35,844 nt of DNA from a virus. This document shows, in pieces, positions 19,688 through 28,181 of this stretch (position 1 is its first letter; each line of letters begins with the position of its first letter). Under the pieces are notes generated by a model. It made no database searches, was not told the DNA's origin, and worked only from the letters and a program-made list of their open reading frames with translations. The stretch covers positions 1-35,844 of the IMG/VR virus record IMGVR_UViG_3300032215_000905; one strand, written 5' to 3'. The translations under genes and the position numbers were made by a program.

Positions 19688-22600
19688 GGCTCCTCCTCCA
19701 CCACCAGCCCGCTGAGCCCGAACGCCCCATTTTCGCCTTCGGTCCCGCGTTGAGTCGTGAGGGACATATCCTCCAGAATCCGGCCGTATAGAATAAGCGA
19801 CGGATCAAGGACGGATACCGGTATCGTGTTGCTCGATGTGGCATTGACATTGGCAACATAAACGCAAGGGGAGCCGCCCAATTCGTCGACCATGCCGAGG
19901 ACCGACATCGCGGCGCCGTGGTAGCTGGCAATCGCAGCACCAGCCGTCGAAAGCTTCGCATATCCCGGCGTTTTCGCGGATGCGTACACCTGGCTGGAGG
20001 GCAGCAGATCCGAGAACGGAAGCCGTGCCCGCCGGATGGGCTTCCCAGCCCGGAAGAAGCTCCGGACGCCGCCTTTCGGCCGGTCCGTTTCATATTGGGG
20101 CATCCAATCGAGGGAGCGACCTGCCGATGGGCGGCGGGGCAGGATTCGGAGGGAGCCCAGCAACACCTTGCCGACCTTGATGTACCCCTCTGGCGTTGTA
20201 CAAGCAGGAATGTAAAGCTTGAATCTGGAGTAGTTGGCCGGCTGTGCCAACACCATGACTATCTGCGGCACGTAAATCGTGCAGGTCCCGCTGGTGCCTT
20301 CGGTGTCGTCGACCCCGTCCAGCCGCATCCAGGCCGTGACGCTGCTGGTGCCGCCGATCTGCCCCTCCCCGTTGGCGGCAATCCGACGGACCTTTCCGCC
20401 TCCAAGGTCGATAGATGCGCCTACAAGCTGATTTGCGACCACGTAGGACAGCGTACCACCCGCCGTCACGGCGACCATCCGGCCTGACCGGACGTAGCCG
20501 GCGCCCGTCGTGATTGCGTTGGACAATGCTGCGATGTTGTTCCAAGCGCCGTTCCAGCCGTAGAGGGTGGCGCCCTGGAAATTGGAGGCCATAATCGCCA
20601 GTGCCAGCGGACGCCCCTCCAAACCGGTCGTGGAGGTATGGAAGTCCCAGATCAGGCTGTGGTTGGATGCCTGAGCGAGTCGGGCCCCTATCTGGGGAGA
20701 CGGCGAGATCTCGGGGTGGAGCTTGTCCGGTCCATATTCGTACGCGGTGCGGATTCGCCAGGACTGACCAGCCCAAGCCGGCCCCCCGTTGGCGGAAATA
20801 GACGTGGACCCGTCCAGATCGGTCGGGACGCTTGCAAAGCGCCGGCCCAGAAGATCCCGAGGGATCGACGCAGACCCCAGACCGGTGCCGACATACCCAA
20901 GGCCATCGTCGTCAATCCAGGCAAAAAAGCGCCACGTCGAAGCGTGGGAACTGCCGATCGTGTGGCCCCAACCAATCAGATTTGCCGCCCAGGTTGCGAC
21001 GCCATCGGTGAGCGCCACCGCAGACACCGCCTGCGTCCAGGCGCGGGTGCTGGTGATGGGGTCGGTCGCCACCCGGTACCAGAGGGAGCAGATCCCGGCG
21101 GTGATGGACGCCCGGATCCAGACTTCCCCGGCCGCGGTGACCGTGGCCAGAACGGTCCCAGATTTGCCGTCGACGACCGTGAAACCGGCGGAGGAGCACG
21201 ACACCGTGATCTGGTAGCCGCTGGCGCCGTCTGCAGTCCGCAGACGCACCCGGTAGGCCCCGCTGGTGACGGTGGCGGCCCACTCCGCAATCACCCCGCC
21301 GGCGACTGTGCCGCCCGGTACCACCCCGTAGGCGAGAGCCTGCGGAACCCCGACCGTGAGCGATAGGAGCCCGGAGGCCAGGGATTCCGTGGGAGTGCCG
21401 ACGACCGTGCGGGTCCAGCCCGCGTCGCCTGGGAGGTCCAGCGGAAGCCAGGTCTGCCCCCAGGTCACCTGCCGGCTATCGGCCCGCCACCGGTCGTACC
21501 CAGGCATTGTGACAGTGCTGTACCCGCCCAAGGCATAGATAGACAGCGAGCCGCCGTCGTAGGTTGACGGGTCCGAACCGTGCCCCGCCAGCACCAACAG
21601 GCGCCCACGGTGCCAGCACCCGGCCGCATCGGCGGGGTAGGTCCCAGAGTCCTCAGCGTCCCACCACAGACCGCCACCGCCGGCCATTGAGGATCGGGCC
21701 ATTGGCGGCCACGTAGCACCGAAATCAGACGAATAGTTGATGACCCACCGGTTTCCATCTGTCGGGCAGCGCCCCGTGATGTACAGGACCCCGGTTTCGT
21801 CCACCGTCAAAACGCAGTCACCATCGGAGAAATAGGCGCTTGTCGCGTCCAGTGTCCCCCACACTTCCGACTCGGATGCTACCACGCCGACCGTCGACCC
21901 GATCGACTGGAATGCAGATTCCAGACGGCAAACATAGGGCATCAGGTCAATGAGGGAAAGCCACGCGACATAAAAGGTACCGTCATGCACGGCGACATCC
22001 GGAAACCCGCCGCCATCCTGGCTTGCCGGGTCATCCCACCGACTTGAGCGCCCAACGAGCATAAGATTTGACGCCCAAACCTTGGTAAACGTGTGCCCAT
22101 CGTCAGAGCTGGCATACTGGCGCACCTCATTCCGAAACCCCTTGTTGGGGTCCGCAGCCCCTGGGTAAAGCAGCACATTGTTGCTTTTGAGGCCGACCAT
22201 CAACAGAATCTGCCCGTTGGCGTAGGCAGCCCGGAGCCTCGTCGACTGGTACCCGGTGCTGTCGGTGCTGATCGGCTCCGGGAGTACGCCCGTCGACCCC
22301 AGCGACCACGTAGCGCCGTCGTCGTCGCTGAACTGCATTTGGATGGTCTGCGTCTGGGCAACGCTGTCCACAACCCATACAAATAAAACCAGCCGACCGA
22401 GCGGTATTTCTGCGGTCGGGGGAAGCTGGACGAGGCAGGGCGCACAGTCCGCCGCACCGGTCGCCCCGCCGAGGAGAGCGATGGAACCGGGCGTGCCACC
22501 GATCGTCGTACACCCTATGGAATTCAGGTAGGTCCCGCTGGACCACACCCCGAAAGCAGCACCGGAGTACAGCGTCACAACGCACGGGTGTCCGACTCTC

Positions 22601-22932
22601 GGCGCGGCCGCCCACAGCACCGGAGCCCATCCGGTGAGTACCGTGGGGGCATCCCAGCCGTAATAGCTGGGATCGGCTGTGTTTTTCCACAGAAACGATG
22701 CGCCACCTCGACCGACAACGCCGCCGGCCTGGACAATCACGGTCAGATCACCGGATGCTGCCTGATCGCCGTGCGATGTGAGCGCAAGGTCGTAGGAGCC
22801 GGCTGGGACCGGCGCGCCAGGAAGGGGGCCAACCGCCGTGTAGCTCGAATCTGAAGCCAGATTTGACGCCAGGAATGCAGGGTCCGGCACCAGAAAGGCC
22901 GGGTAGCTGGTGCGGCTACGATCCGTAGGCAT
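19684..22932 (-). CDS. Large tail-tip protein with sialidase-like Asp-box propeller
   Basis: This is a 1082-aa structural protein. Three Asp-box motifs (SxDxGxTW type) lie at 202-209 (SDDDGATW), 275-282 (SSDDGHTF) and 401-408 (SSDFGATW). These are the turns of six-bladed sialidase/BNR propellers, so residues about 180-500 probably fold as a propeller that could bind or cut host surface glycans. Residues about 560-1000 look like lectin/jelly-roll beta domains, and the C-terminal 80 residues probably anchor it to the hub. Catalytic residues of true sialidases are not evident. The ORF extends to 22995, but the ATG at 22932 has AAGGGGG upstream and a shorter overlap with the tape measure gene. 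Confidence 0.65.
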   Translation of the reverse strand: MPTDRSRTSYPAFLVPDPAFLASNLASDSSYTAVGPLPGAPVPAGSYDLALTSHGDQAASGDLTVIVQAGGVVGRGGASFLWKNTADPSYYGWDAPTVLTGWAPVLWAAAPRVGHPCVVTLYSGAAFGVWSSGTYLNSIGCTTIGGTPGSIALLGGATGAADCAPCLVQLPPTAEIPLGRLVLFVWVVDSVAQTQTIQMQFSDDDGATWSLGSTGVLPEPISTDSTGYQSTRLRAAYANGQILLMVGLKSNNVLLYPGAADPNKGFRNEVRQYASSDDGHTFTKVWASNLMLVGRSSRWDDPASQDGGGFPDVAVHDGTFYVAWLSLIDLMPYVCRLESAFQSIGSTVGVVASESEVWGTLDATSAYFSDGDCVLTVDETGVLYITGRCPTDGNRWVINYSSDFGATWPPMARSSMAGGGGLWWDAEDSGTYPADAAGCWHRGRLLVLAGHGSDPSTYDGGSLSIYALGGYSTVTMPGYDRWRADSRQVTWGQTWLPLDLPGDAGWTRTVVGTPTESLASGLLSLTVGVPQALAYGVVPGGTVAGGVIAEWAATVTSGAYRVRLRTADGASGYQITVSCSSAGFTVVDGKSGTVLATVTAAGEVWIRASITAGICSLWYRVATDPITSTRAWTQAVSAVALTDGVATWAANLIGWGHTIGSSHASTWRFFAWIDDDGLGYVGTGLGSASIPRDLLGRRFASVPTDLDGSTSISANGGPAWAGQSWRIRTAYEYGPDKLHPEISPSPQIGARLAQASNHSLIWDFHTSTTGLEGRPLALAIMASNFQGATLYGWNGAWNNIAALSNAITTGAGYVRSGRMVAVTAGGTLSYVVANQLVGASIDLGGGKVRRIAANGEGQIGGTSSVTAWMRLDGVDDTEGTSGTCTIYVPQIVMVLAQPANYSRFKLYIPACTTPEGYIKVGKVLLGSLRILPRRPSAGRSLDWMPQYETDRPKGGVRSFFRAGKPIRRARLPFSDLLPSSQVYASAKTPGYAKLSTAGAAIASYHGAAMSVLGMVDELGGSPCVYVANVNATSSNTIPVSVLDPSLILYGRILEDMSLTTQRGTEGENGAFGLSGLVVEEEP

Positions 22933-25189
22933 AGGCCCCCTTGTGGCCGGGTCGGCCCATCTGTTTTTGGACGTCCCTTTGGAACCCTTGGCCAAGAGTG
23001 GCGGTTCCCAGGTCGTTTACGGCTTGCGTTACATAATCCATACGATCGGAAAGCTGGCGAAGCAGGCCGGGAACCGATGAGCCATCCATCCCTTTCGATA
23101 CCTCATCGGCCGTGACCGGCGAGCGACCGGAAACCAGTGCGGCGGCTTGCTCCTTGGCACCCGGGCGGGCCATCACATCGGCCGGGATAACCGCCTCCTT
23201 GTTCTGAAGGATGGCATGAAATTCATCGGCAGCAAGGGTGCCTTTATGAAACTTCGGTGGCTGAGCGCTGGCGATTTTGGCGATCTGAACGCCACCCGCA
23301 ATACCGGCCACAACCGCTGCGATCTCGGGAATCGGGGGGGGAGCGGGTGTCGCGAGGGCCTGGGAGACGGCCATTGCGGTATTCAGGGTGGCCTGGGCGA
23401 TAGAAAACGCTTTTGCGGCGTTGAAAGCTTCCATGTAGGCGGCCTGATTGGCCTTTGGGTCGACACTGTCGGCGACCATGCCGGCGATATCAGAAAGGCC
23501 GCCAAACAGATTGGCCAAACCGCTGACGAATTGCTGCGCGTTCTGAAGGTCCTTGGAGCGGGCCGCGGTTTCGGCCTCGGCTGCTTTCGCGGCAGCATCT
23601 GCCTGGGCAGTCTGAATATCAGCGCTGGACTGAAGAATGATCGCGGCCTTCTGGTCCTGGTACGACTGCTCAGCGGCCAGTGCTGCTGCCTTGGCGTTCT
23701 GGTCGGCGGTTTCCTTGCCGGTCGCTGAATCGCCGGCGAGCGCCATCTGGGCCTTGTGCTGGGCTTCAATGGCCGCCACGTCCAGCGCCCGCTGAGTGTC
23801 AAGGTCCGCCAGCGCCCACTGCTGCTTGAGGATCGTGTCGGTGACGGGATCGGCATTCTGCAGCAGCATCGCCCGCTGGGCTTCCTGGCCGCTTTTGCGG
23901 AATCCCTGCGACATCTTATCCAGGGCGTTGGTCGCAGCAGCCCAGGACTTTGCATCATCCTCGGCAGCCTTGTTTTCGGCCGCCATCGCATCGTTCCACC
24001 GCTTGAGGGCAAGCCGCTCTGCCTCAAGGGCCTTGGTGTTTTCCTTGCGGGCTTCCTTCTCCCCCTTTTTCGCCTCTGCCGTCTTTTCATTGGCTTTCGC
24101 CGCATTGATATTGGCGTCCTTGGTTTTGCTGACAAGGTCAGCCTCCGTCCGGACCGCCCCATTCAAGTCGTCGATCTTGCTTTTTGCTGCGGCAGTGCCA
24201 GATTGCAGCCCGGTGAAGCTGTCAATCGTCTCATTGATGGCGCGGGCGTTGCTGGCGAAGATGTCCGACAGTTGCTCGCCACTGTACAGGCGCTTCAGCG
24301 TATCGCCCGAATACAGACTTGCGGCCATACCGACCAGCGCCGTTGCGGCGGCAACATCGTGCTGGACCATGATCCAATTTTTCGATGACTCAATATCGGC
24401 GTTCAGGCCGTCTATCTTTACCTGCTGGGCCTTGGCATATGCTTCCACCGCTCGTTGAGCGTCCAGGCGATAGGTGATCTCCTTGCCCATCTCCTTGGTG
24501 ACCGCGCCTTCCGCCACCGCCTCAGCGATATAGGCATCGGTCAGCTTTTCCTCGGATGTCTTGAGGCTATCGGCCAGATCTTTTTCAAAGGTCCGCCGCT
24601 CGATGACCCTGTCGGCCTCCAGACTATTGACGCGGTATGCGGCCGTCAGAAGCCCGGTGACTGCAACTAGCCCGGCCAGGGGGACCGCAGCGGCCGTTAC
24701 CAGGGCCGTGACGCCGGCGACCGCCGCGCCCATCGTGGCGGCTGCCCCTCCGCCCAACGCAAAAGCATCGAATACCTGCGGACCCTGCTGAGTCAGGATC
24801 TGCATTGGGTTCTGGCCGCTCGCCAGCCCGGTCGCCATGTCCTTCAGTTGGTGGAAAAGGTTTGCCGCACCTGCATTCGCGCGGTTGTACCCGGTTCCGA
24901 CCTCGGTGGCGGCTACCTTCTGGGTGTCCAGGGCGGCGGACATGGATTTTGCGTAGGCCAGAGCCTCGGCCGCTGCTGCCTTCTCCGAGGCGCCTGCAGC
25001 TACCAGGGCCTTGGCATAGTCCTGAACGCTTTTTACCGCCTCATCGGCTGATTTTCCTGCCTTGGCGTAGGCACCGGACATAACGATCGCCGTCCGCTGG
25101 GCTGCCGTGGCGGCTGCGCCAGGGATCGCCGCAAAACCGGCGATTGCCTTGGAGGTATCGGCCGTAATGGTAAGACTGAAATCACTCAC
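22916..25189 (-). CDS. Tail tape measure protein
   Basis: This 757-aa protein sets tail length and helps DNA entry. It is almost wholly helical and Ala-rich, with the family block NPMQILTQQGPQVFDAFALG (about 126-145), a hydrophobic stretch (about 150-185, including AAVPLAGLVAVTGLLTAAYR), long coiled coils (about 360-540) and a Gly/Pro-rich hydrophobic segment (about 605-650). By the usual 0.15 nm per residue rule a tail near 110 nm is expected. It starts at GTG 25189, overlapping the previous stop, with AGGTGG upstream. The G/GT chaperone gene lies one gene before it, the canonical order. Confidence 0.88.
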   Translation of the reverse strand: MSDFSLTITADTSKAIAGFAAIPGAAATAAQRTAIVMSGAYAKAGKSADEAVKSVQDYAKALVAAGASEKAAAAEALAYAKSMSAALDTQKVAATEVGTGYNRANAGAANLFHQLKDMATGLASGQNPMQILTQQGPQVFDAFALGGGAAATMGAAVAGVTALVTAAAVPLAGLVAVTGLLTAAYRVNSLEADRVIERRTFEKDLADSLKTSEEKLTDAYIAEAVAEGAVTKEMGKEITYRLDAQRAVEAYAKAQQVKIDGLNADIESSKNWIMVQHDVAAATALVGMAASLYSGDTLKRLYSGEQLSDIFASNARAINETIDSFTGLQSGTAAAKSKIDDLNGAVRTEADLVSKTKDANINAAKANEKTAEAKKGEKEARKENTKALEAERLALKRWNDAMAAENKAAEDDAKSWAAATNALDKMSQGFRKSGQEAQRAMLLQNADPVTDTILKQQWALADLDTQRALDVAAIEAQHKAQMALAGDSATGKETADQNAKAAALAAEQSYQDQKAAIILQSSADIQTAQADAAAKAAEAETAARSKDLQNAQQFVSGLANLFGGLSDIAGMVADSVDPKANQAAYMEAFNAAKAFSIAQATLNTAMAVSQALATPAPPPIPEIAAVVAGIAGGVQIAKIASAQPPKFHKGTLAADEFHAILQNKEAVIPADVMARPGAKEQAAALVSGRSPVTADEVSKGMDGSSVPGLLRQLSDRMDYVTQAVNDLGTATLGQGFQRDVQKQMGRPGHKGAYAYGS

Positions 25190-25701
25190 CGTACCACCTG
25201 GGCGCCGATGGCCGCGGCTGCGGTGGAGGCGGGAAGCTGGATAAGCCGGATTGCGGGAGAGTTCTTAATAAATACCGTGTAGGGGGCGGCGCACCCGACG
25301 CGGGCAGCAAACGACGCATCGCCGACTTGGTAATACTCCAGATTCAGCAGGGACTTGGAAAGCCCGCTTCTAACAGGCCATTCCCGCCATGCCTTGAACA
25401 TCATGGGCGCAAGCGCGGAATCGAATGCCTCTGCCATTGCCGGCGCCAGCGAATCAATTTTGCGGAGGATGGCCTCACGCAGCGCGGGGTCAACAGCAAC
25501 CTGAACCCCGGCAGCCTTGAAAAGACCGGGGTAGTCCTTGAGGTACCGCTCTCCCTTGAGCATCCACATGCGGTGCTGTTCCGTGAGCCGGGGGATGGGA
25601 AAGCGCCCACCCTTTCTACGCGGGGCAGCAGCCTGTCTCGCGACCACAATGTCGCGCCACGAATCCCGCGCGGTCCAGAAGTCGGTAGATTGCTCCCACA
25701 C
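25186..25701 (-). CDS. Possible HK97 gp10-like tail completion protein
   Basis: This 171-aa protein starts at GTG 25701 with GAGGTGAC upstream, eight bases past the GT stop. The C-terminal half has a pattern seen in HK97 gp10-like proteins: WPVRSGLSKSLLNLEYYQVG and CAAPYTVFIKNS, basic residues followed by strands and an APYxxFI element. These proteins normally lie before the tail tube gene, so its place between chaperone and tape measure is unusual. A minor tail protein is the safe description. Confidence 0.45.
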   Translation of the reverse strand: MWEQSTDFWTARDSWRDIVVARQAAAPRRKGGRFPIPRLTEQHRMWMLKGERYLKDYPGLFKAAGVQVAVDPALREAILRKIDSLAPAMAEAFDSALAPMMFKAWREWPVRSGLSKSLLNLEYYQVGDASFAARVGCAAPYTVFIKNSPAIRLIQLPASTAAAAIGAQVVR

Positions 25702-25709
25702 AAGTCACC

Positions 25710-26428
25710 TCACAGGCCGGGAGGGCTGTCACCGGCGGTCCCCACTGCTGGCCGCCGCCGATGATCCAGCCCTACCAGCAAAGCTTGCTCGAAAGGACTC
25801 ATCGAGAACCAGCGGGAAGCATCTCCACACTGGCGTCTGGCGACTTCGAGCCCCCGGAGGAGGATTTCTCCGCCGGGGGAATCGAAAAACCCGCTTCCTC
25901 CAGAGCCATCCATTCGGAATAACCGGCCGTTGCCGTGGCGTCGCAATAGCGGATAACCTCGGAAACCCAGGTTGAGAGCCGCAATGCGGGGACACCGGCT
26001 GACAGGATGCTCTCTTGGATGGCCGCTGCCTCCAGTGAGGTGCGGGCGAGGTCCAGGGGAAGGTCACGGATATCGGCGGCCCGGAGGGCAGCCTCTGCTT
26101 GCTGGCAGGCATCCGTCGCGCCGACCAGGTCGCGCTTCAGCTCCCGCAGCTCGTCGCCGGTGAGCGCGCCGCCGCGGCCCCTCATTTCGGATTCATACAT
26201 GGCCTTCTGACCGGCAGCCGCGTCGCGAATTTCGGTCAGACCAGCAAGCCACGGTTTCGGGGCACCCGTCCAGCCGATGGCCAGCGCCACCAGCCCGATG
26301 CGCTGAAGGGTGGAATGGCCCTCCGCCTGCGTGCGGGCAGCGTAAATGGCAGATGCCAGGAGAGGGTCCAGCAGAATGGATACCTCCTGGCGGCGAAAAA
26401 TGAACTTGGGAGCAGTGGGGATCGACAA
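25710..26428 (-). CDS. Tail assembly chaperone, frameshifted long form (GT-like)
   Basis: A -1 shift at G GGT TTT joins residues 1-181 of the G-like ORF to a 58-codon extension, giving about 239 aa. The extension ends RWFSMSPFEQALLVGLDHRR plus a short tail, a protein-like sequence, and its stop at 25710 lies only eight bases before the next gene, so it exactly fills what would otherwise be a 97-nt gap. The T part should recruit the tube protein to the tape measure complex. The location, the -1 direction and the slippery heptamer agree with the conserved G/GT strategy of long-tailed phages. Confidence 0.7.
25799..26428 (-). CDS. Tail assembly chaperone, short form (G-like)
   Basis: This 209-aa protein lies between tail tube and tape measure genes, where lambda gpG and its analogues are found. 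The sequence is helical with LSTWVSEVIRYCDATATAGY near the frameshift region; no strict family motif is seen. The start is TTG at 26428 with GGAGGCACC upstream. Ribosomes that do not shift end at 25799. The short form is expected to be the major product and to coat the tape measure protein during tail assembly. Confidence 0.65.
   Translation of the reverse strand: MSIPTAPKFIFRRQEVSILLDPLLASAIYAARTQAEGHSTLQRIGLVALAIGWTGAPKPWLAGLTEIRDAAAGQKAMYESEMRGRGGALTGDELRELKRDLVGATDACQQAEAALRAADIRDLPLDLARTSLEAAAIQESILSAGVPALRLSTWVSEVIRYCDATATAGYSEWMALEEAGFSIPPAEKSSSGGSKSPDASVEMLPAGSR
25886..25892 (-). other. Programmed -1 frameshift site GGGTTTT
   Basis: On the minus strand the G-frame codons are GCG GGT TTT TCG. 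The heptamer G GGT TTT fits the X XXY YYZ rule and both tRNAs can re-pair after a one-base slip. The result reads GGG TTT TTC into the extension frame. Confidence 0.65.
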
Positions 26429-26444
26429 GGTGCCTCCATGAAAA

Positions 26445-26924
26445 TCAGGTGACGGTGTAGCCGCCGTAGCAGGTGCCGGTGATGGCGATGGTATTGCCGT
26501 CCTTCCCCTCGGAATAATCCCACTTGCAGCGGCAATTCGTCAGGGTGTAGGTGTTGGTTACCGACGACCGGGTGATCGTCACCACCAGCGTCAGCGCCCA
26601 AATTATCCCGCCCGGGTCGACGGTGACGCCGGCCGCGAAATCATCGGTTTTGTTGAGCGCCGCATGTACGGCATTTGCCGCGGTCAAATCACCGGCATGG
26701 TGGACGGTGAGAGAGAACGACGGTTGCAAGTCGTCGCCCTCCACCTGCTCCAGGAAACCACCGCGGTCGTAGACTGCAACCGATTCCTTGTTGCTTTGCT
26801 CAAAGCCAGACATCTTGAAATCGCCCGGCCCCGGACCGAGGGTGCAGGTGATCGGGGTGCCCGTTGCATCCTTGAGGACAACCAAAACGTGGCGGCGAGT
26901 GCGGACACCGATAAGCGTAGCCAT
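26445..26924 (-). CDS. Major tail tube protein
   Basis: This 159-aa, beta-rich protein begins MATLIGVRTRRHVLVVLKDA and ends ITGTCYGGYTVT. Its size, the alternating beta pattern (FSLTVHHAGDL, TYTLTNCRCKWDYSEG) and its place before the chaperone and tape measure genes fit the tube subunit that stacks as hexamers. GGAG precedes the ATG at 26924. No separate sheath gene is nearby, in agreement with a non-contractile tail. Confidence 0.72.
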   Translation of the reverse strand: MATLIGVRTRRHVLVVLKDATGTPITCTLGPGPGDFKMSGFEQSNKESVAVYDRGGFLEQVEGDDLQPSFSLTVHHAGDLTAANAVHAALNKTDDFAAGVTVDPGGIIWALTLVVTITRSSVTNTYTLTNCRCKWDYSEGKDGNTIAITGTCYGGYTVT

Positions 26925-26927
26925 GGA

Positions 26928-27416
26928 TTACTCCAGTTCGTAGCGGACGATAAAGCGAATCTCGCAAAGGATATGCCCGGCCTCTCCGACGCGAACGGGG
27001 CGAAGCATTGAGACGGGCGCGCGGTCGACAACGATGCCGACCCCGTCATCCCAACCGTTCAAAATGTACCGGTACAACGACGCCAAGGCGAACCAAGCAC
27101 GGTCGAAATCCAGCTTGGGTGCCTCGCCCGTGTCGCGGTAGGGGTACAGCCAGAGCACGGCTACCTGCTGGCGGATGAACGTCTCATCCAACGGGCGGTC
27201 ATCGAGGTCCTGCGCATCTCCCAACTCTACCCAGACCCGAAGATACTCCAGATTGGAGGGCAGATTCATGGGGGTGAACGGAACGTCAGATTCCGCCCAT
27301 GCGGTTACGTCATCCAGGTGGACAACCGAGCCGGCATAGGCAGAGCTTCCGGACGTTACAGGATCCAGCGCAACAATATGGTCGATGATGGCTTTGCGGA
27401 CGGCAGGGGGCAGCAT
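26928..27416 (-). CDS. Tail terminator-like protein
   Basis: This 162-aa protein begins MLPPAVRKAIIDHIVALDPV and has an alpha/beta pattern with strands near the end (GHILCEIRFIVRYELE). It lies three bases before the tail tube gene and after the connector genes, the position of the gpU-type terminator that caps the tube and joins it to the head. The ATG at 27416 directly follows the preceding stop. The assignment rests on position, size and general fold. Confidence 0.5.
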   Translation of the reverse strand: MLPPAVRKAIIDHIVALDPVTSGSSAYAGSVVHLDDVTAWAESDVPFTPMNLPSNLEYLRVWVELGDAQDLDDRPLDETFIRQQVAVLWLYPYRDTGEAPKLDFDRAWFALASLYRYILNGWDDGVGIVVDRAPVSMLRPVRVGEAGHILCEIRFIVRYELE

Positions 27417-28181
27417 TCAGCACCCCCTCAATGGGCGAGCGCCGACGGAACCCCACGTATGAGCGACGCCGCCATTCGACGACTGGCGCTGCTGGGGATC
27501 GTCAATCTTTCCGTCGTGGTTGTAGTCCGTTTGCCAGTTGATGGCTTTCCACTCGTTTTCCCATGCCTTGTGATACTTCTCCGCAGCAGCGGCCCATTGT
27601 AGAGCGTCGGCGGAAAGGGCGCACATATCGCAGGCCATCGCGATGGAGAGCAGAATGTGGCACTCCCGGAGGGCATCGGGGGTGCGGATCAGGTAGGGGA
27701 GATGCCCGGCCTTGATGAGCTGCCGGATAATCCTTTCCCAGGCTTGATCCATGAATACTTGAATGGAGATACTACCCAGCGACCTCCCGAGCGATGGCAG
27801 CCGGCCGGTATTTCCCGTGATGTCGGTGGTGATAACCGCCGGTGAAAGCTGGATAAGCGCCAGAGAGGCGGGGCGCTCATACTGGTAGGGGATACCTCCG
27901 ACTGTAAACGTCCACAGCTCCCGGTAGCCCTCCCCGAGCGGAAGGGTGGTGGGGAGGGATGAGCTGGGAACGGTGACGGTCGCGACGTTTGAGGCCAGAG
28001 CCAGCGTACAGCCGGTGACCTCCGTGCCGTCTGGGCGGTAAAGGGCGAATGTGGCCGCCGAAACCGTCGGGGATACCCCCGCATTCTGGAGAGAGCCCAC
28101 AAGAGTATTTGCGCGACCCCTGGCCAGGACATCCGGCCAAAGGCTGCGAAAGCTCCACAGGACCTCGCCGCTTGGGATCAA
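27417..28181 (-). CDS. Head-tail connector protein with EF-hand-like loop
   Basis: This 254-aa protein has a beta N-terminal half (FALYRPDGTEVTGCTLALA, TLPLGEGYRELWTFTV) and a helical second half (AWERIIRQLIKAGHLPYLIR and onward), like neck/connector subunits. Near the end, DYNHDGKIDD (about 219-228) has the Asp/Asn spacing of a calcium-binding EF-hand or dockerin loop. The start is TTG at 28181, overlapping the upstream stop (TTGA), without a strong ribosome site. Order between capsid and tail terminator supports a neck role. Confidence 0.5.
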   Translation of the reverse strand: MIPSGEVLWSFRSLWPDVLARGRANTLVGSLQNAGVSPTVSAATFALYRPDGTEVTGCTLALASNVATVTVPSSSLPTTLPLGEGYRELWTFTVGGIPYQYERPASLALIQLSPAVITTDITGNTGRLPSLGRSLGSISIQVFMDQAWERIIRQLIKAGHLPYLIRTPDALRECHILLSIAMACDMCALSADALQWAAAAEKYHKAWENEWKAINWQTDYNHDGKIDDPQQRQSSNGGVAHTWGSVGARPLRGC

